The notes under the pieces: generated by a model
Told to the model about the DNA's origin: nothing
Seen by the model: the letters and a program-made list of their open reading frames with translations, nothing else
Database searches by the model: none
Shown: positions 37,453-48,625 of the stretch, piece after piece
Layout: each line of letters begins with the position of its first letter
Numbering within the stretch: the stretch's first letter is position 1
Translations under genes and position numbers: made by a program
Origin: Strigamia acuminata
Lineage: Eukaryota > Arthropoda > Chilopoda > Geophilomorpha > Linotaeniidae
Length of the DNA: 64,000 bases
Reading direction: 5' to 3'
NCBI GenBank assembly: GCA_949358305.1
Contig: OX442316.1
Location: 2,914,001-2,978,000 of the forward strand

Positions 37453-37617
37453 CAGTAGAACGCCGATTGTCCGAATTAATTGAGAATAGAGGTGAAATTC
37501 TTGAACCGTTGCAAGACGAACTACTGCGAAAGCATTTAATGTTTTCATTAATCAAATAATTGGACATTAGGTTTACATGCATCGATCACCGATGTTCGGA
37601 TAATCGACGTTCTACCG
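37453..37617. mobile_element. 165-bp pogo/Tigger-like MITE containing an 18S rRNA fragment
   Basis: Terminal inverted repeats of about 25 bp: CAGTAGAACGCCGATTGTCC from 37453 and, reversed, CGGTAGAACGTCGATTATCC from 37617, flanked by TA on both sides (37451-37452 and 37618-37619) as expected for pogo/mariner insertion. Bases 37486-37555 match conserved 18S rRNA (AGAGGTGAAATTCTTG, CAAGACGAACTACTGCGAAA, TGTTTTCATTAATCAA) with a 6-7 bp deletion. No ORF. Confidence 0.85.
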
Positions 37618-39287
37618 TAAATGTTTGAATAAGATTCAAAAAAGCCAATTTTGATTATGATTTTACACATTTTACAAATTCAAATGGTAATTCTAATGTA
37701 TAAATGTATTATAAGTACAAATCCCTTCCGCAAGAGGACTTTTTCTCTGTGGAATAAATCAAATTATTATTATTATTTGAATACCTAAGAAATGTTTTGG
37801 ATTTTTAATTTGAAAGGAATTTGGAAAAAAAAGTCATATTTTTTAGTGTACAGTTAATTATGGAGATCTCAGCTCATTAAAAGTGAATTATTTTGTTTTT
37901 GTTTATATAGGTATTTCAATGGTCAAAGTGTTTTGTGCCAAATAATTTTTGTGAAAGGGAAAAAAATACTGCAATTCCATTTGTTATTATTGCATACTTT
38001 GAAAATTTTATTTGTGCTTTAAGACAAAAATGTTACTTGTTATAATCAGTAATCCATTTTTCGTATTATGGCTCATGTACAGAATTTTATCAGATATTAA
38101 AAAAGGACAGCCTCGTCGAATTATACCAATGGCGTGCTATTTAACCAAATAATCTCATTCTTCTCGAAAAAATACAGTGGTCTGTGGATATTACACGCAA
38201 ACCGGTGGCGTCATCTAGTGAGCCTGCATGTTTACTAGTGTAGTTCATTACTATTCACAATAGATGGCAGAACCATTATGTCCTAAAAGCTCTAATAAGC
38301 GGCGCGATTGCCAAAATGACGTCACTTCCTGAAAATGAAGGGGCGGAGCCATGTTGTTCTGACATCAGTGGCGCCCTTTCAAAGCGTAAAAATACCAAAG
38401 TGTGCTTACAAAATAAATTAATTTTTGAGTTAATTAATTCGATCAAACAAAACTAAATTTTCTAAGACTTCAATTTAGCCAAGAGAAAAAATCTTGGATT
38501 GAGATGCCTCGACGATCAACCATTATTATTCCTGTTAGTTTAAAGAACAAGTAAAAATTAATAGAAGAATGGGGGCTAAAAAACAACCTAAAATGAAATT
38601 TTAAACCTAAAAAATATCGGCTAAATTTAGAGAATAAATAAGATGATTAGTTTGGAGTGAATTGGTGACAATTGTGGATTTTCAAAGTCTGATCAACACA
38701 ACTGGCACCCACTGATGTCACGTGAAGTGTCGGCCAGTGAGAGCTGAGTACATCTAATTCTACAAGTGGCCAAACCTAATAAGTCGTTCAACCTTGGGTT
38801 TTGCTACAAAACGATCATATTTTGGGAGGCTAGGAATTGACCGGTTAAAAAAAAAACACCGATACTGATTTTAATGATTCTCCAAAACGCAAGGGCGATG
38901 TGAATGTGATTCAAAGTGAACATCATGTCGTCTGTGCGTTTCTTGAAACGTTTTGTGCGTGTTCTATGGTATCGGTCAAACCCTACTGCTTCCATTTGTT
39001 TGTTTATTTACACTAATAATGTATACAGTATTATTATACTCTCTGAGCCTTTTAAAGTAAATTTACTTTAAAAGCCTCAAATAGTTGTATTTTTGTATTT
39101 AAAACATGGCCGGTGAAAAAAGGATAAAACAGGTTTTCTCGTGTTTTCTCATGGTACCGCGAGATGTACTGCGAGATATACCCCAAAATCCCAGTACCGG
39201 CACAGTATGGGTATCACGGTACTTTTGGGCCGTCTACTGGCACCGTGGCACTTTTGGGCCTGGACGGAGTACTGTGTAATGTACAGT

Positions 39288-39512
39288 GTTGTATCAAACG
39301 CAAAATAATAGTTTGCGTTCATGAACTACGTTCATTAGTTCACATCTACAGTTGAACGAAAAATTCAAACTTTGTTCACTTTTAGGAATGAACTTGAACG
39401 AAGTTCACGTTCACCATGTTTGCAAAATTGTTAGTTTAAATGTTTAGATGACGTTTTCATCATAAAAACATTCATTTCTAATCACCTTTTACAACGAAAA
39501 CATTTTTTTTAC
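39288..39512. repeat. Dispersed repeat, copy B
   Basis: Second copy of the 36296 repeat: ACAGTTGAACGAAAAATTC, CTTGAACGAAGTTCACGTTC and TTAGTTTAAATGTTTAGATG in the same order. Confidence 0.6.
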
Positions 39513-40532
39513 GAATTCAGCACCTTACAATGTGTACTGCGCACCCCTAACCAGAGTTATTTAGCAGTAGTAAGCCTAAAACGAGGCCTAATAATACTAA
39601 AATAAGAGTAAATAAACAAGAGTAGTTTACAGCATCATACCGTAACGTGGTTGATTTAATTCCCTTTGTGTGCAACAAGCTCGACAATCGCCACGATAAA
39701 AGATCTGCGCCATTTGAATGTGGCGATCACACGCCAAAGATCCGATTTAATCGAGGATGTTTTAATTAAAAAACTCACGTTGTTTCTTCAGTTTTTTCGA
39801 CGCGATGTCGGCGATACCGAAAATGATTGACAGCCGATGAGTTGAATTCTTGTTTCGTTGTTAATCGCAGCTAAAAATGGTATAATAAATCGATCAGAAT
39901 TTGAATATCGATACTTCTATTACGGTATTACGTATCACATACAAACCAATGGCCGAACAAAGACAAGTTGTTTATCGCGCTCATCCGAGTTATAAATAAA
40001 TTCCATTATACCTGATTTGTATTTTCCTTTGATGTGATTCGAGTTAGATTCACGCGAAACCGAAAATTCACTCGCTGAAATGTATGAGAAATCAGCTAAT
40101 CTCGCGTCAAAGAACTTTGCAAATTCCGCGTTGGTTTGGTATTTTAGGTAGCTTGATCGCCGCTGACATTATCGGATGAAGAACGAAACTATAAGACGTA
40201 AAGAGTCGCTCGCTTTGTAATCACTTCCACAAGGAGTCATTCGTCGTATAACGAAAATCGCCACTATCGTGCATAAACGGTTGAAAACTCAAATCATTTT
40301 CACTTTCTAGTCTATTTTAAAGGATTTTGAATGAAAATAAAGTGATTAAGGTTGATATATACGAACTAATTGTTTCTCGATCTTTAACACGAAAATTGGT
40401 GGCGCCATCTAGTGTTAACTCGTGTAATTGATTACTACTCACTACCGTAATTCATACGTCCATAATAGTAGAACCTTCTACTATTATGATTCGTCCTAAT
40501 GATGAAAAACGTAATCACGGCAAACACGAGAG

Positions 40533-40564
40533 ATATAAAACCAAATTTTCTTAGGCAGTCAGTT
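40533..40564 (+). promoter_or_regulatory. TATA box and initiator of the elongin C gene
   Basis: ATATAAAA at 40533-40540 and an arthropod-type initiator TCAGTT at 40559-40564, with its A at 40561. The TATA start to initiator A distance is 28 bp, the expected spacing, giving a 5' leader of 63 nt. Confidence 0.7.
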
Positions 40565-40623
40565 AGCGTTTTGTAGAGACAGAAAAAAGTCAGTGATCAT
40601 TTTAACGGATAACTGTAATAGCA

Positions 40624-40998
40624 ATGGGAGATTCAAAAGAACAGGCGACTTCCGGAAGCTGCGAAGGCCCACAGTCGATGTTCGTCACATTGATTTCTTC
40701 CGACGGCCTGGAATTTGTAATCAAGCACGAACACGCAGTTCTGTCGGGGACCATTAAGGCCATACTCAGCGAACCCGGCCAGTGGGCTGAATCCGAAATC
40801 AATCGAGTGAAGTTGAAAGAAATTTCGGGCGCCGTGCTTGAAAAAATTTGCGAATATTTGGCTTATAAAGCGGAACACACGGAAAACCACCCGCCATTTC
40901 CCGTAGAACAGAATCTTTGTCTGAAATTGATGATGGCGGCCAATTCCTTAGGATTAACTGTATATTTTTTATTGTTAAACCCAGTTGAACCCAGTTAA
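40624..40998 (+). CDS. ELOC: Elongin C, intronless, with altered C terminus
   Basis: BTB/POZ-fold adaptor that joins elongin B and SOCS/BC-box proteins in CUL2/CUL5 ubiquitin ligases and in the elongin transcription-elongation complex. 124 residues. Family blocks: CEGPQSMFVTLISSDG (13-28), SGTIKAILSEPGQ (41-53), AESEINRV (55-62), and LKLMMAAN (100-107). Animal elongin C normally ends five residues after this point with AANFLDC; here it reads AANSLGL and continues 14 residues with no homology. Removing one G from TTAGGATTAAC would give SLD-stop, close to the normal end, so a one-base insertion is likely. The helix that ends in the lost residues forms part of the BC-box-binding surface. Intronless with its own TATA/initiator and an AATAAA at 41010: a working gene or a recent retrocopy. 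Confidence 0.88.
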   Translation: MGDSKEQATSGSCEGPQSMFVTLISSDGLEFVIKHEHAVLSGTIKAILSEPGQWAESEINRVKLKEISGAVLEKICEYLAYKAEHTENHPPFPVEQNLCLKLMMAANSLGLTVYFLLLNPVEPS

Positions 40999-41009
40999 AC
41001 CCACTGTTG

Positions 41010-41015
41010 AATAAA
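41010..41015 (+). terminator. Poly(A) signal of elongin C
   Basis: AATAAA 11 bases after the stop codon, followed by a poly-T tract. Position and context fit a short 3' UTR. Confidence 0.65.
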
Positions 41016-41118
41016 TGATTTTTTTTTTTTTTTAAATTTGACGTTATTTCAACAATACAATAATTTTATTTATTTCGTAAATAAAACCAAAAGTGTAAAT
41101 AGACATAAGAGTCTTTGT

Positions 41119-41191
41119 GTTTTCGTAGTGTAGCGGTTATCACGTGCGCCTCACACGCGCAAGGTCCCCGGTTCGATCCCGGGCGAAAACA
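41119..41191 (+). tRNA. tRNA-Val (anticodon CAC)
   Basis: Full cloverleaf: acceptor GTTTTCG (41119-41125) pairs with CGAAAAC (41184-41190), discriminator A at 41191. D arm TAGTGTAGCGGTTATCA holds the A box. Anticodon stem GTGCG/CGCGC with loop CCTCACA, anticodon CAC at 41152-41154. T arm CCCCGGTTCGATCCCGGGC holds the B box GGTTCGATCCC. No intron, no encoded CCA. A T-run (AATTTT) follows as Pol III terminator. Matches the animal tRNA-Val(CAC) pattern nearly throughout. Confidence 0.97.
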
Positions 41192-41856
41192 ATTTTAATT
41201 TTTATTATATTAGGCAATAAAAGAACGATTGAAACGCACTGACCAACCAAAATTCGCAGTTTTTAATTTATTTAATTTTTTCATCAACAGAGTAAATTAT
41301 TTTCCGGTCGTGAAGAATGACTTTCATCGAATGACAATACTTCAATGCATTCGCCATCTGGGCTATGTACCGGTAGTAACGAATAATTTAATAAATAAAT
41401 ATTTTAATAAGTAAATATAAAACTACAGACTTTTATGTTGATTTTTAAATCGCCGCTAGATCGCGCCGGAAACCGCGAAAAATAAACTGTTTGCATTAAA
41501 ATGTAAAAAGATAGGGAATTTTTTTTGAACAGGATTAGCCTGGTCTCAGAATTTGTTCACAACTTTATAATGGAAAGCGAAGCGGATTTATAATTGACAC
41601 AGGCAGTCTGGCATCCATTTTTGTTTAAGTAGTTTAAGTGGTGGCGCTACCGTGCACACAAAGTTGAAACAGACGAACTGTCATGTCAAGTGAAATAAAA
41701 GCTTTTAAAAATAAAAATTATGTGTAGCGTAAACGACTAAATTTGTCTTACCATGGAAGTTTGTGTATCGTATAAACGAGTCCCACGTTTGAGTTCTTTG
41801 AACATTTCACCATTAACAAACTCGACTTTTGTCATGAAAATAGCCGTACAGACGAA

Positions 41857-42075
41857 GAATATTTGGTAGAATGACGGTTTACGGGCGACCCGAAAATCAA
41901 GTTTATTAAATTCAGTTCAAATTAAAGAAAAAATTAAAAATTAAAACCCCAAGAAGGGCTAACAAGGGGGGGCTGCGCCCCCCCTTGACCCCCCCCGAAC
42001 CTCACCTTGCTGGTTTTTTTATGCAAACCGCTTCTTTTTCGGGTCGCCCGTAAACCGTCATTCTGCCGAATATTT
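41857..42075. mobile_element. 219-bp foldback MITE
   Basis: Arms of about 40 bp at 41857-41896 and 42036-42075, nearly perfect complements (GAATGACGGTTTACGGGCGA within each). The loop contains a GGGGGGCTGCGCCCCCC inverted repeat at about 41967-41985. No ORF. Confidence 0.85.
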
Positions 42076-42252
42076 GGATGCCTGAAAAGCAACAAGTAAA
42101 TAAAGGGTGTCCCAAAATTAACGCAAGATTTGAATTAAATAGAAAACACAGTTTTTAGTCTTTTTTTAAGCTCATTCTGTTTGTCTTTCGTATGTCGATT
42201 TGTGTGTAGAAAAAAAACGCGAATTCCTACAGGTTAAAGTAATATTTATTGA

Positions 42253-44673
42253 CTAATCTCCTAATTCAAGTCGCCGAAACTTATCTAAATTATAAAAACC
42301 GCCGTAAACGACTCTCCCGCCGAAAAACCGCCCGTTCAAATCGACGACCGCTGAAATAAAAAAAAAAACTCAAATCAAATTCAATTCCACAAATTTTTAT
42401 TTAAAAAAAAAAATAATAAAACCTTTAATCGCGGATTCTATTCGTTTAAACTCGACAAAAATGCGCACCGCCTCTTCCTCGTTGTCGGTCGCGATTTCAA
42501 AAATCACGCATTTTAGCACGTCGCCATATTTCGAGCATTCCTCCTTCACTTCCGGTTCCAAATCGTCATCGACCTCGCCCGGACCAACCATATTCTGAAA
42601 AAATCATCCAATATTAATTTCCCACATTGAATTAACGTTATTTTAACGTTTTACTCGTAATAAAACGACTTTTGATGGATTTTTCATCGCTTCCGTTATG
42701 GATTCCATCTGGATCGCTTCCTGCAGCGAATCTGGATCTAAAAAATCCAAATTTAATTTTAAAAAGTAATTAAATCGATTTAATTAATTAATACCTTTGG
42801 AAACATCGCGCTCGTGGATGATTTTCCCGCCACGTTTGCTCGTTTTTTCAACTTGCAGCGCTTGACTCATCCCTTGTTCTTGCTTGCCCAGCCCTTGGCC
42901 TTCCTTGAATCCGTATTTCGCCATGATTTTCGCCGCCACGGACCCCCTGTCAATCAAAAATAATTAAAATAATTAATTATGTGGTTGGTTTTAACTACTG
43001 AATTGATTTAAGCCTAAATCCCGTAAGTTAACGTGGAAAAAATTGAATTTTTTGGTTTTGGGATTTTCTTGAATTTTTTTTTCATGTTATCCTATGGGGA
43101 TTAGGGTTAATTTGGAAATTTGCCCTAGACTGGGCGCGAAGCCGGCTCCGGTAAAGTTGGTTGGCGGGAGGTCTTTTTTCTCGTCTTCGGCCATTAGTGA
43201 TGGCGGCGGGGCTATGGCGGCGCCGGCACCGAGAGCAGGAATTTTTCGCGGTTCTTCTTCGTCTTCTTCCTCGATTTCCTCATCTTTTCGCCGCCTGCCC
43301 AGTTCTTCTTCGCGGTCTCTGTTGTATCGTTCTCTTCTCCGTCTGCAAAATTGAATTTGGGTTAGAAAAAAATTAAATAATATAAACAAATAATTTTGAA
43401 TTTTCGTTCAAAAAATCAAATTGTCACATTTTTGGATTGAAAAATTAATAAATTTTGTATTTTTGAATTGAAAAATTAATAAATTTTGTATTTTTGGTCA
43501 AAAAAATTTAAAGGATTTGCATTTACTGTAAAAAAAAATCGAACTTTGTTGAATAATTTCCCTTTTGTGGAAAGAAAAGTCTAATTTTGTTGAATAATTT
43601 CCCTTTTTTCTTCCGAAAAAATCAAATTCACGAAATAATTTTAAATTTTTTATCCGAAAAATCGAATTTTGTTGAATAATTTCTCATTTTTGATCAGAAA
43701 AATCAAAATTTGTTGAATAATTTCCAACTTTTCTTTGAAAAAAATCAAATTCACTAAATAATTTCAATTATTCTTCAGAAAAATCGAATTTTCTTGCACA
43801 ATTTTGCATATTTGGTCAGAAAAATCAAATTTTCTTGCACAATTTTGCGTATTTGGTCAGAAAAATCGAATTTTTTTGCACAATTTTGCATATTTGGTCA
43901 GAAAAATCGCATTTAGTTGAATAATTTCGTATTTTTTGTTTGAAAAATCAAATTTTCTTAAACAATTTTACATTTTTCTTTCCAAAAATCAAATTTCTCC
44001 ACCCAACTACTCATTTGAATCGACAGAACTCAAACAAAATACCTTTCCCTCTCCTCATAATCCCTCTTCCTATCCTCCTCACGCTCTTTTTCCTTCTTAT
44101 CCCGCTTATCCTTAATAATCTTTTCGTAATCATTCGGCCACATCGGATCGTACTCATCCCTGATATTCCACTCCGGATCAGCGCCAAATAAAGACGCACT
44201 CGCGTTGATAATTTTATTCTCCTGCTGCTACAACCAAAACAAAACACAAAAATCAACAAAAATCACATTTTTCATCAACAGAAACAAATACTTTGACTTT
44301 GTTTGGAATGAAAATGGGTGGAATAGGCAAAGAAACGTCTTCGGGTTCGTCTTTTCTCGCTTTAAGATCGACGACTGGAGCCAGGACGGCTCCCTTGCGT
44401 GTCTGGTCCTTCTGCAATTGAAAACAAATCCATTTTAGTTCGTTTTTGCGTCCGAAAGTGCAAATATTTACCTTGACTTGCGTGAATGCGGCCTTTTTCA
44501 GTTGCAATTGAGATTGCAGCAGTTTTATTCCAGACGACCAACCCGCTTTATAAATTGCATAGACATTCTATGATTTTCATCAAAACTAGGTTTATATGTT
44601 AGGATAGATAGTTACCCAACTCTCCCTTCTCTTTCTCCTTTGCATCCATTCCCAATCCATCGTAAAGAGACAT
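42253..44673 (-). CDS. RBM17: Splicing factor 45 (RNA-binding motif protein 17)
   Basis: Spliceosome-associated protein acting in alternative 3' splice-site choice. Nine exons in phase: 44616-44673, 44472-44545, 44292-44411, 44043-44227, 43124-43342, 42795-42946, 42655-42737, 42423-42594 and 42253-42350; 386 residues, near the family's about 400. N terminus MSLYDGLGMDAK; KLLQSQLQLKKAAFTQVK (about 25-44); VLAPVVDLKA; EYDPMWPNDYEK; a charged linker. G-patch at about 219-262 (KYGFKEGQGLGKQEQG). U2AF-homology RRM at about 285-386 with KVVLLRNMVGPGE, EEAVRIFVEF and the R-F-F loop GRFFGGR that binds SF3b155-type ligands. The intron between 43124 and 42946 appears to use a GC donor, chosen because only it restores the family's LGGSVAAKIM. 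Exon 4 has tandem acceptors TAGCAGCAG. Confidence 0.96.
43385..43990. repeat. Minisatellite in an RBM17 intron
   Basis: Degenerate copies of a 50-60 bp unit with AATTTTGTTGAATAATTTC or AATTTTCTTGCACAATTTTG and TTTGGTCAGAAAAATC. Confidence 0.85.
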
Positions 44674-45424
44674 GAAATGGATAGTTTGTTCGTAAGAATC
44701 GTGCAGGTTTGGATGGTTTCCTTCCACCACCGACAGAGGGCCGGTAGTCACAATACGACTCCACGTGTTTAATTTTGTAGCATTTAGATTTGTTTTTGGA
44801 TTCGTGCAATTCCGAAATTAAAGTTTAAACTGGAAAATTGAAATTCTATTTTTAACCAAAATAATGGAATTTAATAAATTGTTGTTATGATTGATGAGTT
44901 GGGAGTCAGACATCTGTTAATGGTTGCTCAATGAGCATGCGCATTGCAAAATCACTTTTCGTTGGACGGTCGAAACAGCAAAATTGATTGTGTCGGTTAA
45001 ATTCACGTTCACCTGCAGATGCAATTAATGGAGTTAGTGTTTTCTTTCTTGTTTTTCGCATCCAAAAAATTTGGTTTTTGGTCGAAGTGACGCATTGAAA
45101 ATAATAGTTTTTGATGCAAAATCACGTTTTCGTTTTAAAAATGAATTTTTTGTTGCAAAATCACTATATTTCGGCCTTAAAATAGTCATATCGCCCCAGA
45201 AATGCACATATTAATGCACATATAAATGCACATTTTGCAAATTTTGTACATAAAAATGCACATTTTGCAAATTTTGCACATTTTGCAAATTTTGCACATA
45301 AATTGCACATTTTGCAAATTTTGCACATAAAAATGCACATTAAAAATGCACATTTTGCACATAAAAATGCAAATTTTGTGTGAGATTCGTGTTCGGGATA
45401 CAGTGTTTGGATGCAAAGGAAACG
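44674..45424. promoter_or_regulatory. Upstream region of RBM17, possibly bidirectional
   Basis: Divergent space between the RBM17 start and a candidate plus-strand first exon at 45425. Contains a tandem repeat (45190-45370) of ATGCACATTTTGCAAATTTT units. No core promoter motif is certain. Confidence 0.35.
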
Positions 45425-45502
45425 ATGGCAATCAACAGATTTTATAACAACAAGGAGAAAGATCGCATTCCGCGAGTCAATACGCTACAGAACGCTTACA
45501 AT
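45425..45502 (+). CDS. Candidate first coding exon (26 residues)
   Basis: ATG to an AAT|gtaaat donor, reading MAINRFYNNKEKDRIPRVNT then LQNAYN. The leader upstream is not repetitive and the exon is more complex than its surroundings. No matching next exon can be chosen with confidence; transposon-derived DNA follows for many kilobases. Could be a real start exon or a chance frame. Confidence 0.3.
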
Positions 45503-45558
45503 GTAAATAAAATAACGAATAAACGACTAAATTTAAACATTACTTGCCGACCCCTGGA

Positions 45559-45660
45559 CTATACTCTCGTTCAAATCAAAAGGGGCCCCTTCTCCCATTG
45601 GCCGAGCCATTTCACTGGTGTAGTGATCCAAAAATATAGACCCAAACACCAGAATTGCAT
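45559..45660. repeat. Second copy of the intron-2 foldback family
   Basis: CTATACTCTCGTTCAAAT, CTTCTCCCATTGGCCGAGCC and TTTCACTGGTGTAGTGAT occur in the order seen in the element at 29871-30417. Confidence 0.7.
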
Positions 45661-45928
45661 TACAAATTACAATGTACAAAGCAACTAATAAACAGAGAAA
45701 ACATGAGTTTTACATTTATATTTGCATAAAACTTTATTTCATAAAAGGAAGTAACATTTTTTAATAAAAATAAACAAAATTATATCAATTTAAATGGCCA
45801 TAGCAATCACACTGAAAAAAAATATGGCTTTAAACGTCTTTTAATTGCTGAAAAGTTAATGTAAATTTGAACTTTTGACTTTGTAAAGTCATATTTACAA
45901 AGATTGTAAATTTTTTGTTTTAATCAAT

Positions 45929-46075
45929 AAAACGACAGTCTGCTAGAAAATTCTTTGCTATTGTAGTACCAACATTTCTATTTATGCTATAAAAGTTCAA
46001 AAAGTCAAAAAACAAAATTTAAAATCTGGTCGGGAAATTGTAATTTCTATGTTTTATTATGCTTGGGTTGAGGCC
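45929..46075. repeat. Dispersed repeat family R1, copy 1
   Basis: Shares GACAGTCTG, AGAAAATTCTTTGCT, TTGTAGTACCAACAT, TTTAAAATCTGGTCGGGAAA and TTATGCTTGGGTTGAGGC with 60927-61160, and the last two with 55041-55105. Confidence 0.7.
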
Positions 46076-46329
46076 AGTATTCGATCAGCCACCACATAAA
46101 CTGATTCGAACTCAAAATCATTTTTTCTGCAGTCTAAGTAATAATTTATACACAAAACATTTTATTTACTGCCCAAGCCAAATGCTGCAATTTAGTGGCA
46201 ATATGAAAAAAAATGAACTAAAACACCTCAAATAGAGATTGTAGAAGCAAGTGGACGTGCCCAGACCACCATTTAGACAATTATGCAATGTAGGATGACA
46301 CACACATATGGAACGCCGTTTCGGTCACT

Positions 46330-46720
46330 TCCGTCACAAAACCTTAACAATGTAAAAACCTCACTTCACAATATCAAACCTCACTTCACAATATCAAACC
46401 TTCACTTCACAATATAAAACTTGTACACCACATTATAAAAAGCTCACTCCACAATATAAAACGTTTCCCCCACAATATAAAACTTTTTCCCCACAATATA
46501 AAACTTGTTACCCGCAATATAAAAAGTTTACTCCATAATATAGAACATACCATTAATTATGGTGGTGCAGGTTTTGTGCACAAAATTGTGACGTCCATCA
46601 CAATTCAACGAACAACAAATGCATCACCATAAAGATTACTTCACAATAATTAATTGATCCTACACCACAATATAAAACGAGTCTCAATTCAAACGCCACA
46701 TTATAAAACTAATTTCAAAT
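46330..46720. repeat. Short-period CACAATATAAAAC repeats
   Basis: About a dozen spaced copies of CCACAATATAAAAC and variants, separated by TT/CC-rich spacers of 8-15 bp, with an unrelated stretch at 46555-46640. Confidence 0.7.
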
Positions 46721-47504
46721 TTTTCCTCAAAATGTTTAAATGCCCGTCAAGAGATGGCGCTGTGTTCTTGTTGTTCCAGAACTGATCAATCTATCTTTTC
46801 AAAAAAGACAACAAATCTTAATCAAAAAAGGATTTGTACACAGTACGGTATAAAGAAGAAAGAGACAGTAGGGCAATGTTGGATAATCCCTGGCATGGAG
46901 TTTCAATTTGATTTTGTTTAAATTTTCTTTCGAAAATTTTAATGACAAAAAAAAGAAAAGTACTGTATATATGGTAATTGAAATAATCTCAAGTGGAGGT
47001 GCAAGGGGTGCACGGCATCCGGGCGGCAGGGTCTTGGGAAGGCGGCGGCGGTGGCAGGTTCTTGCGGGTGGCAGGGCTTGCAGGCGGCAGTCTGGTGAAG
47101 TCTCATGTACCACCCCTTGCACCCATTAAAAATTTGCTGTTACGAAAGTTTTCTTAAAATAAAATTGGTTCATTATGAGTGGAGAAATGCGCGAATAGAC
47201 AAGTTTGTCAACTAATAGCAGAGATGTTTGTCATTGCAACATTACGAAAATCAACCGTTTTGGCCCAAAAATTGACATTTTTTGACCAATATAATATGGC
47301 AATGATAATTGTTGGCCTATAAAAAGTCGATTTTTGTGGCCAAAACATCGATTTTTGGGTTTAAAGCGTCGATTTTTTTGTGCTAAACCAGTCATTTTTT
47401 TAAAAGTCGCAATGACGAACATGTCAGGGCTAGTACACAGATTAAAGGAATTCCTCTAATCTGTGGGCCATTACCGACGGGGTTTCTTCATTTCGTCGCC
47501 CTTC

Positions 47505-48026
47505 ATGTCGTCGCCCTTCATGTCGTCGCCCTTCATGTCGTCGCCCTTCATGTCGTCGCCCTTTACTTTGTTGCCAAGAATGGCAATGAAAAGACCCGGC
47601 GACGAAATGAAGGGCGACGAAAAGATACGATTAAAAAATGAAATAATAAAAAAAAGGTTTTTGTTGAGCAATTTGATCGCCAACTGCAGATCCACGAATT
47701 TGTTCGACAAGCCTGTTGTCTGGCAGCACGAGCATCATGGATTTGGCGAGATAAAATCGCTCGTCCAAAGCAATTTTATCGTTGGAACGCCGAAAAATCG
47801 TTCGAACAAGTCAGAAAAAAGTTCGGAGGATGACGTTGTAGACTTGTGTCCTGCTCTGAAGGTCCGGCTGTCGTCGGAGGGCGAAGAGGACTCGGGAGTT
47901 TGCCTCAAACTACGACGTCCCGGTGTCCCGACTTCCATTCCGATATCGGAAGCTACGAATTGGAATTTGATTCTTCGTGCCCGTCGCCCGGCGATTTGGT
48001 CAAAATTGCTCGGAAATGTTAATTAA
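47505..48026 (+). CDS. ORF inside the long-TIR element (uncharacterised, 173 residues)
   Basis: Opens with four copies of MSSPF encoded by a 15-bp repeat (TCGTCGCCCTTCATG), then MAMKRPGDEMKGDEK and a more complex part with HEHHGFGEIKSLVQSNF, SEDDVVDLCPALKVRL, EEDSGVCLKLRRPG and a C-terminal LILRARRPAIWSKLLG. From about residue 50 the composition is protein-like, unlike the AT-rich flanks. The DNA around it repeats GGCGACGAAATGAAGGGCGA in both orientations. I do not recognise the protein. It may be an element-encoded protein, a captured host fragment or non-coding; an internal start near 47580 is also possible. Confidence 0.4.
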   Translation: MSSPFMSSPFMSSPFMSSPFTLLPRMAMKRPGDEMKGDEKIRLKNEIIKKRFLLSNLIANCRSTNLFDKPVVWQHEHHGFGEIKSLVQSNFIVGTPKNRSNKSEKSSEDDVVDLCPALKVRLSSEGEEDSGVCLKLRRPGVPTSIPISEATNWNLILRARRPAIWSKLLGNVN

Positions 48027-48625
48027 TTCACAGTATATACGACTAGTTTGTTTGTTAATCGAGAGATTCCCTAATTATTTTTACACCATTCACAAACAGA
48101 AATTGATTGTAGCTACATTATATTGGATTTGTTTGTTGCACGTTATCAAGTGAAAATGAGAATGGGGACAAAATGATATAAAAATGGCAACGAAATGAAG
48201 GGCGACCAAATGAAGCAGTACGAATTATGGGACATTTTCGGAACGTTTTTTTCGATGGCGACGAAATGAAGGGTGACGAAATAAAGTTACTTCCGCACGA
48301 AAATAGACTCTTTATAGGCCAACAATTATCATTGCCATATTATATTGGTCAAAAATGTCGATTTTTGGGCCAAAATGGTTGATTTTCGTAATGTTGCAAT
48401 GATGAACACCTCTGCTTTTAGTTGACAAACTTGTCTATTCGCGCATTTCTCCACTCATAATGAACCAATTTTATTTTAAGAAAACTTTCGTAACAGCAAA
48501 TTTTTAATGGGTGCAAGGGGTGGTACATGAGACTTCACCAGACTGCCGCCTGCAAGCCCTGCCACCCGCAAGAACCTGCCACCGCCGCCGCCTTCCCAAG
48601 ACCCTGCCGCCCGGATGCCGTGCAC

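Larger units (their letters stand above)
35884..40530. other. Intergenic region with dispersed repeats, no gene seen
   Basis: Follows the stop of the chromatin gene. Contents that can be named are listed separately (36296-36662, 37453-37617, 39288-39512). Related short blocks with GGTGGCG[TC]CATCTAGTG lie at about 38202 and 40398. The rest is AT-rich without supported coding frames. Confidence 0.5.
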
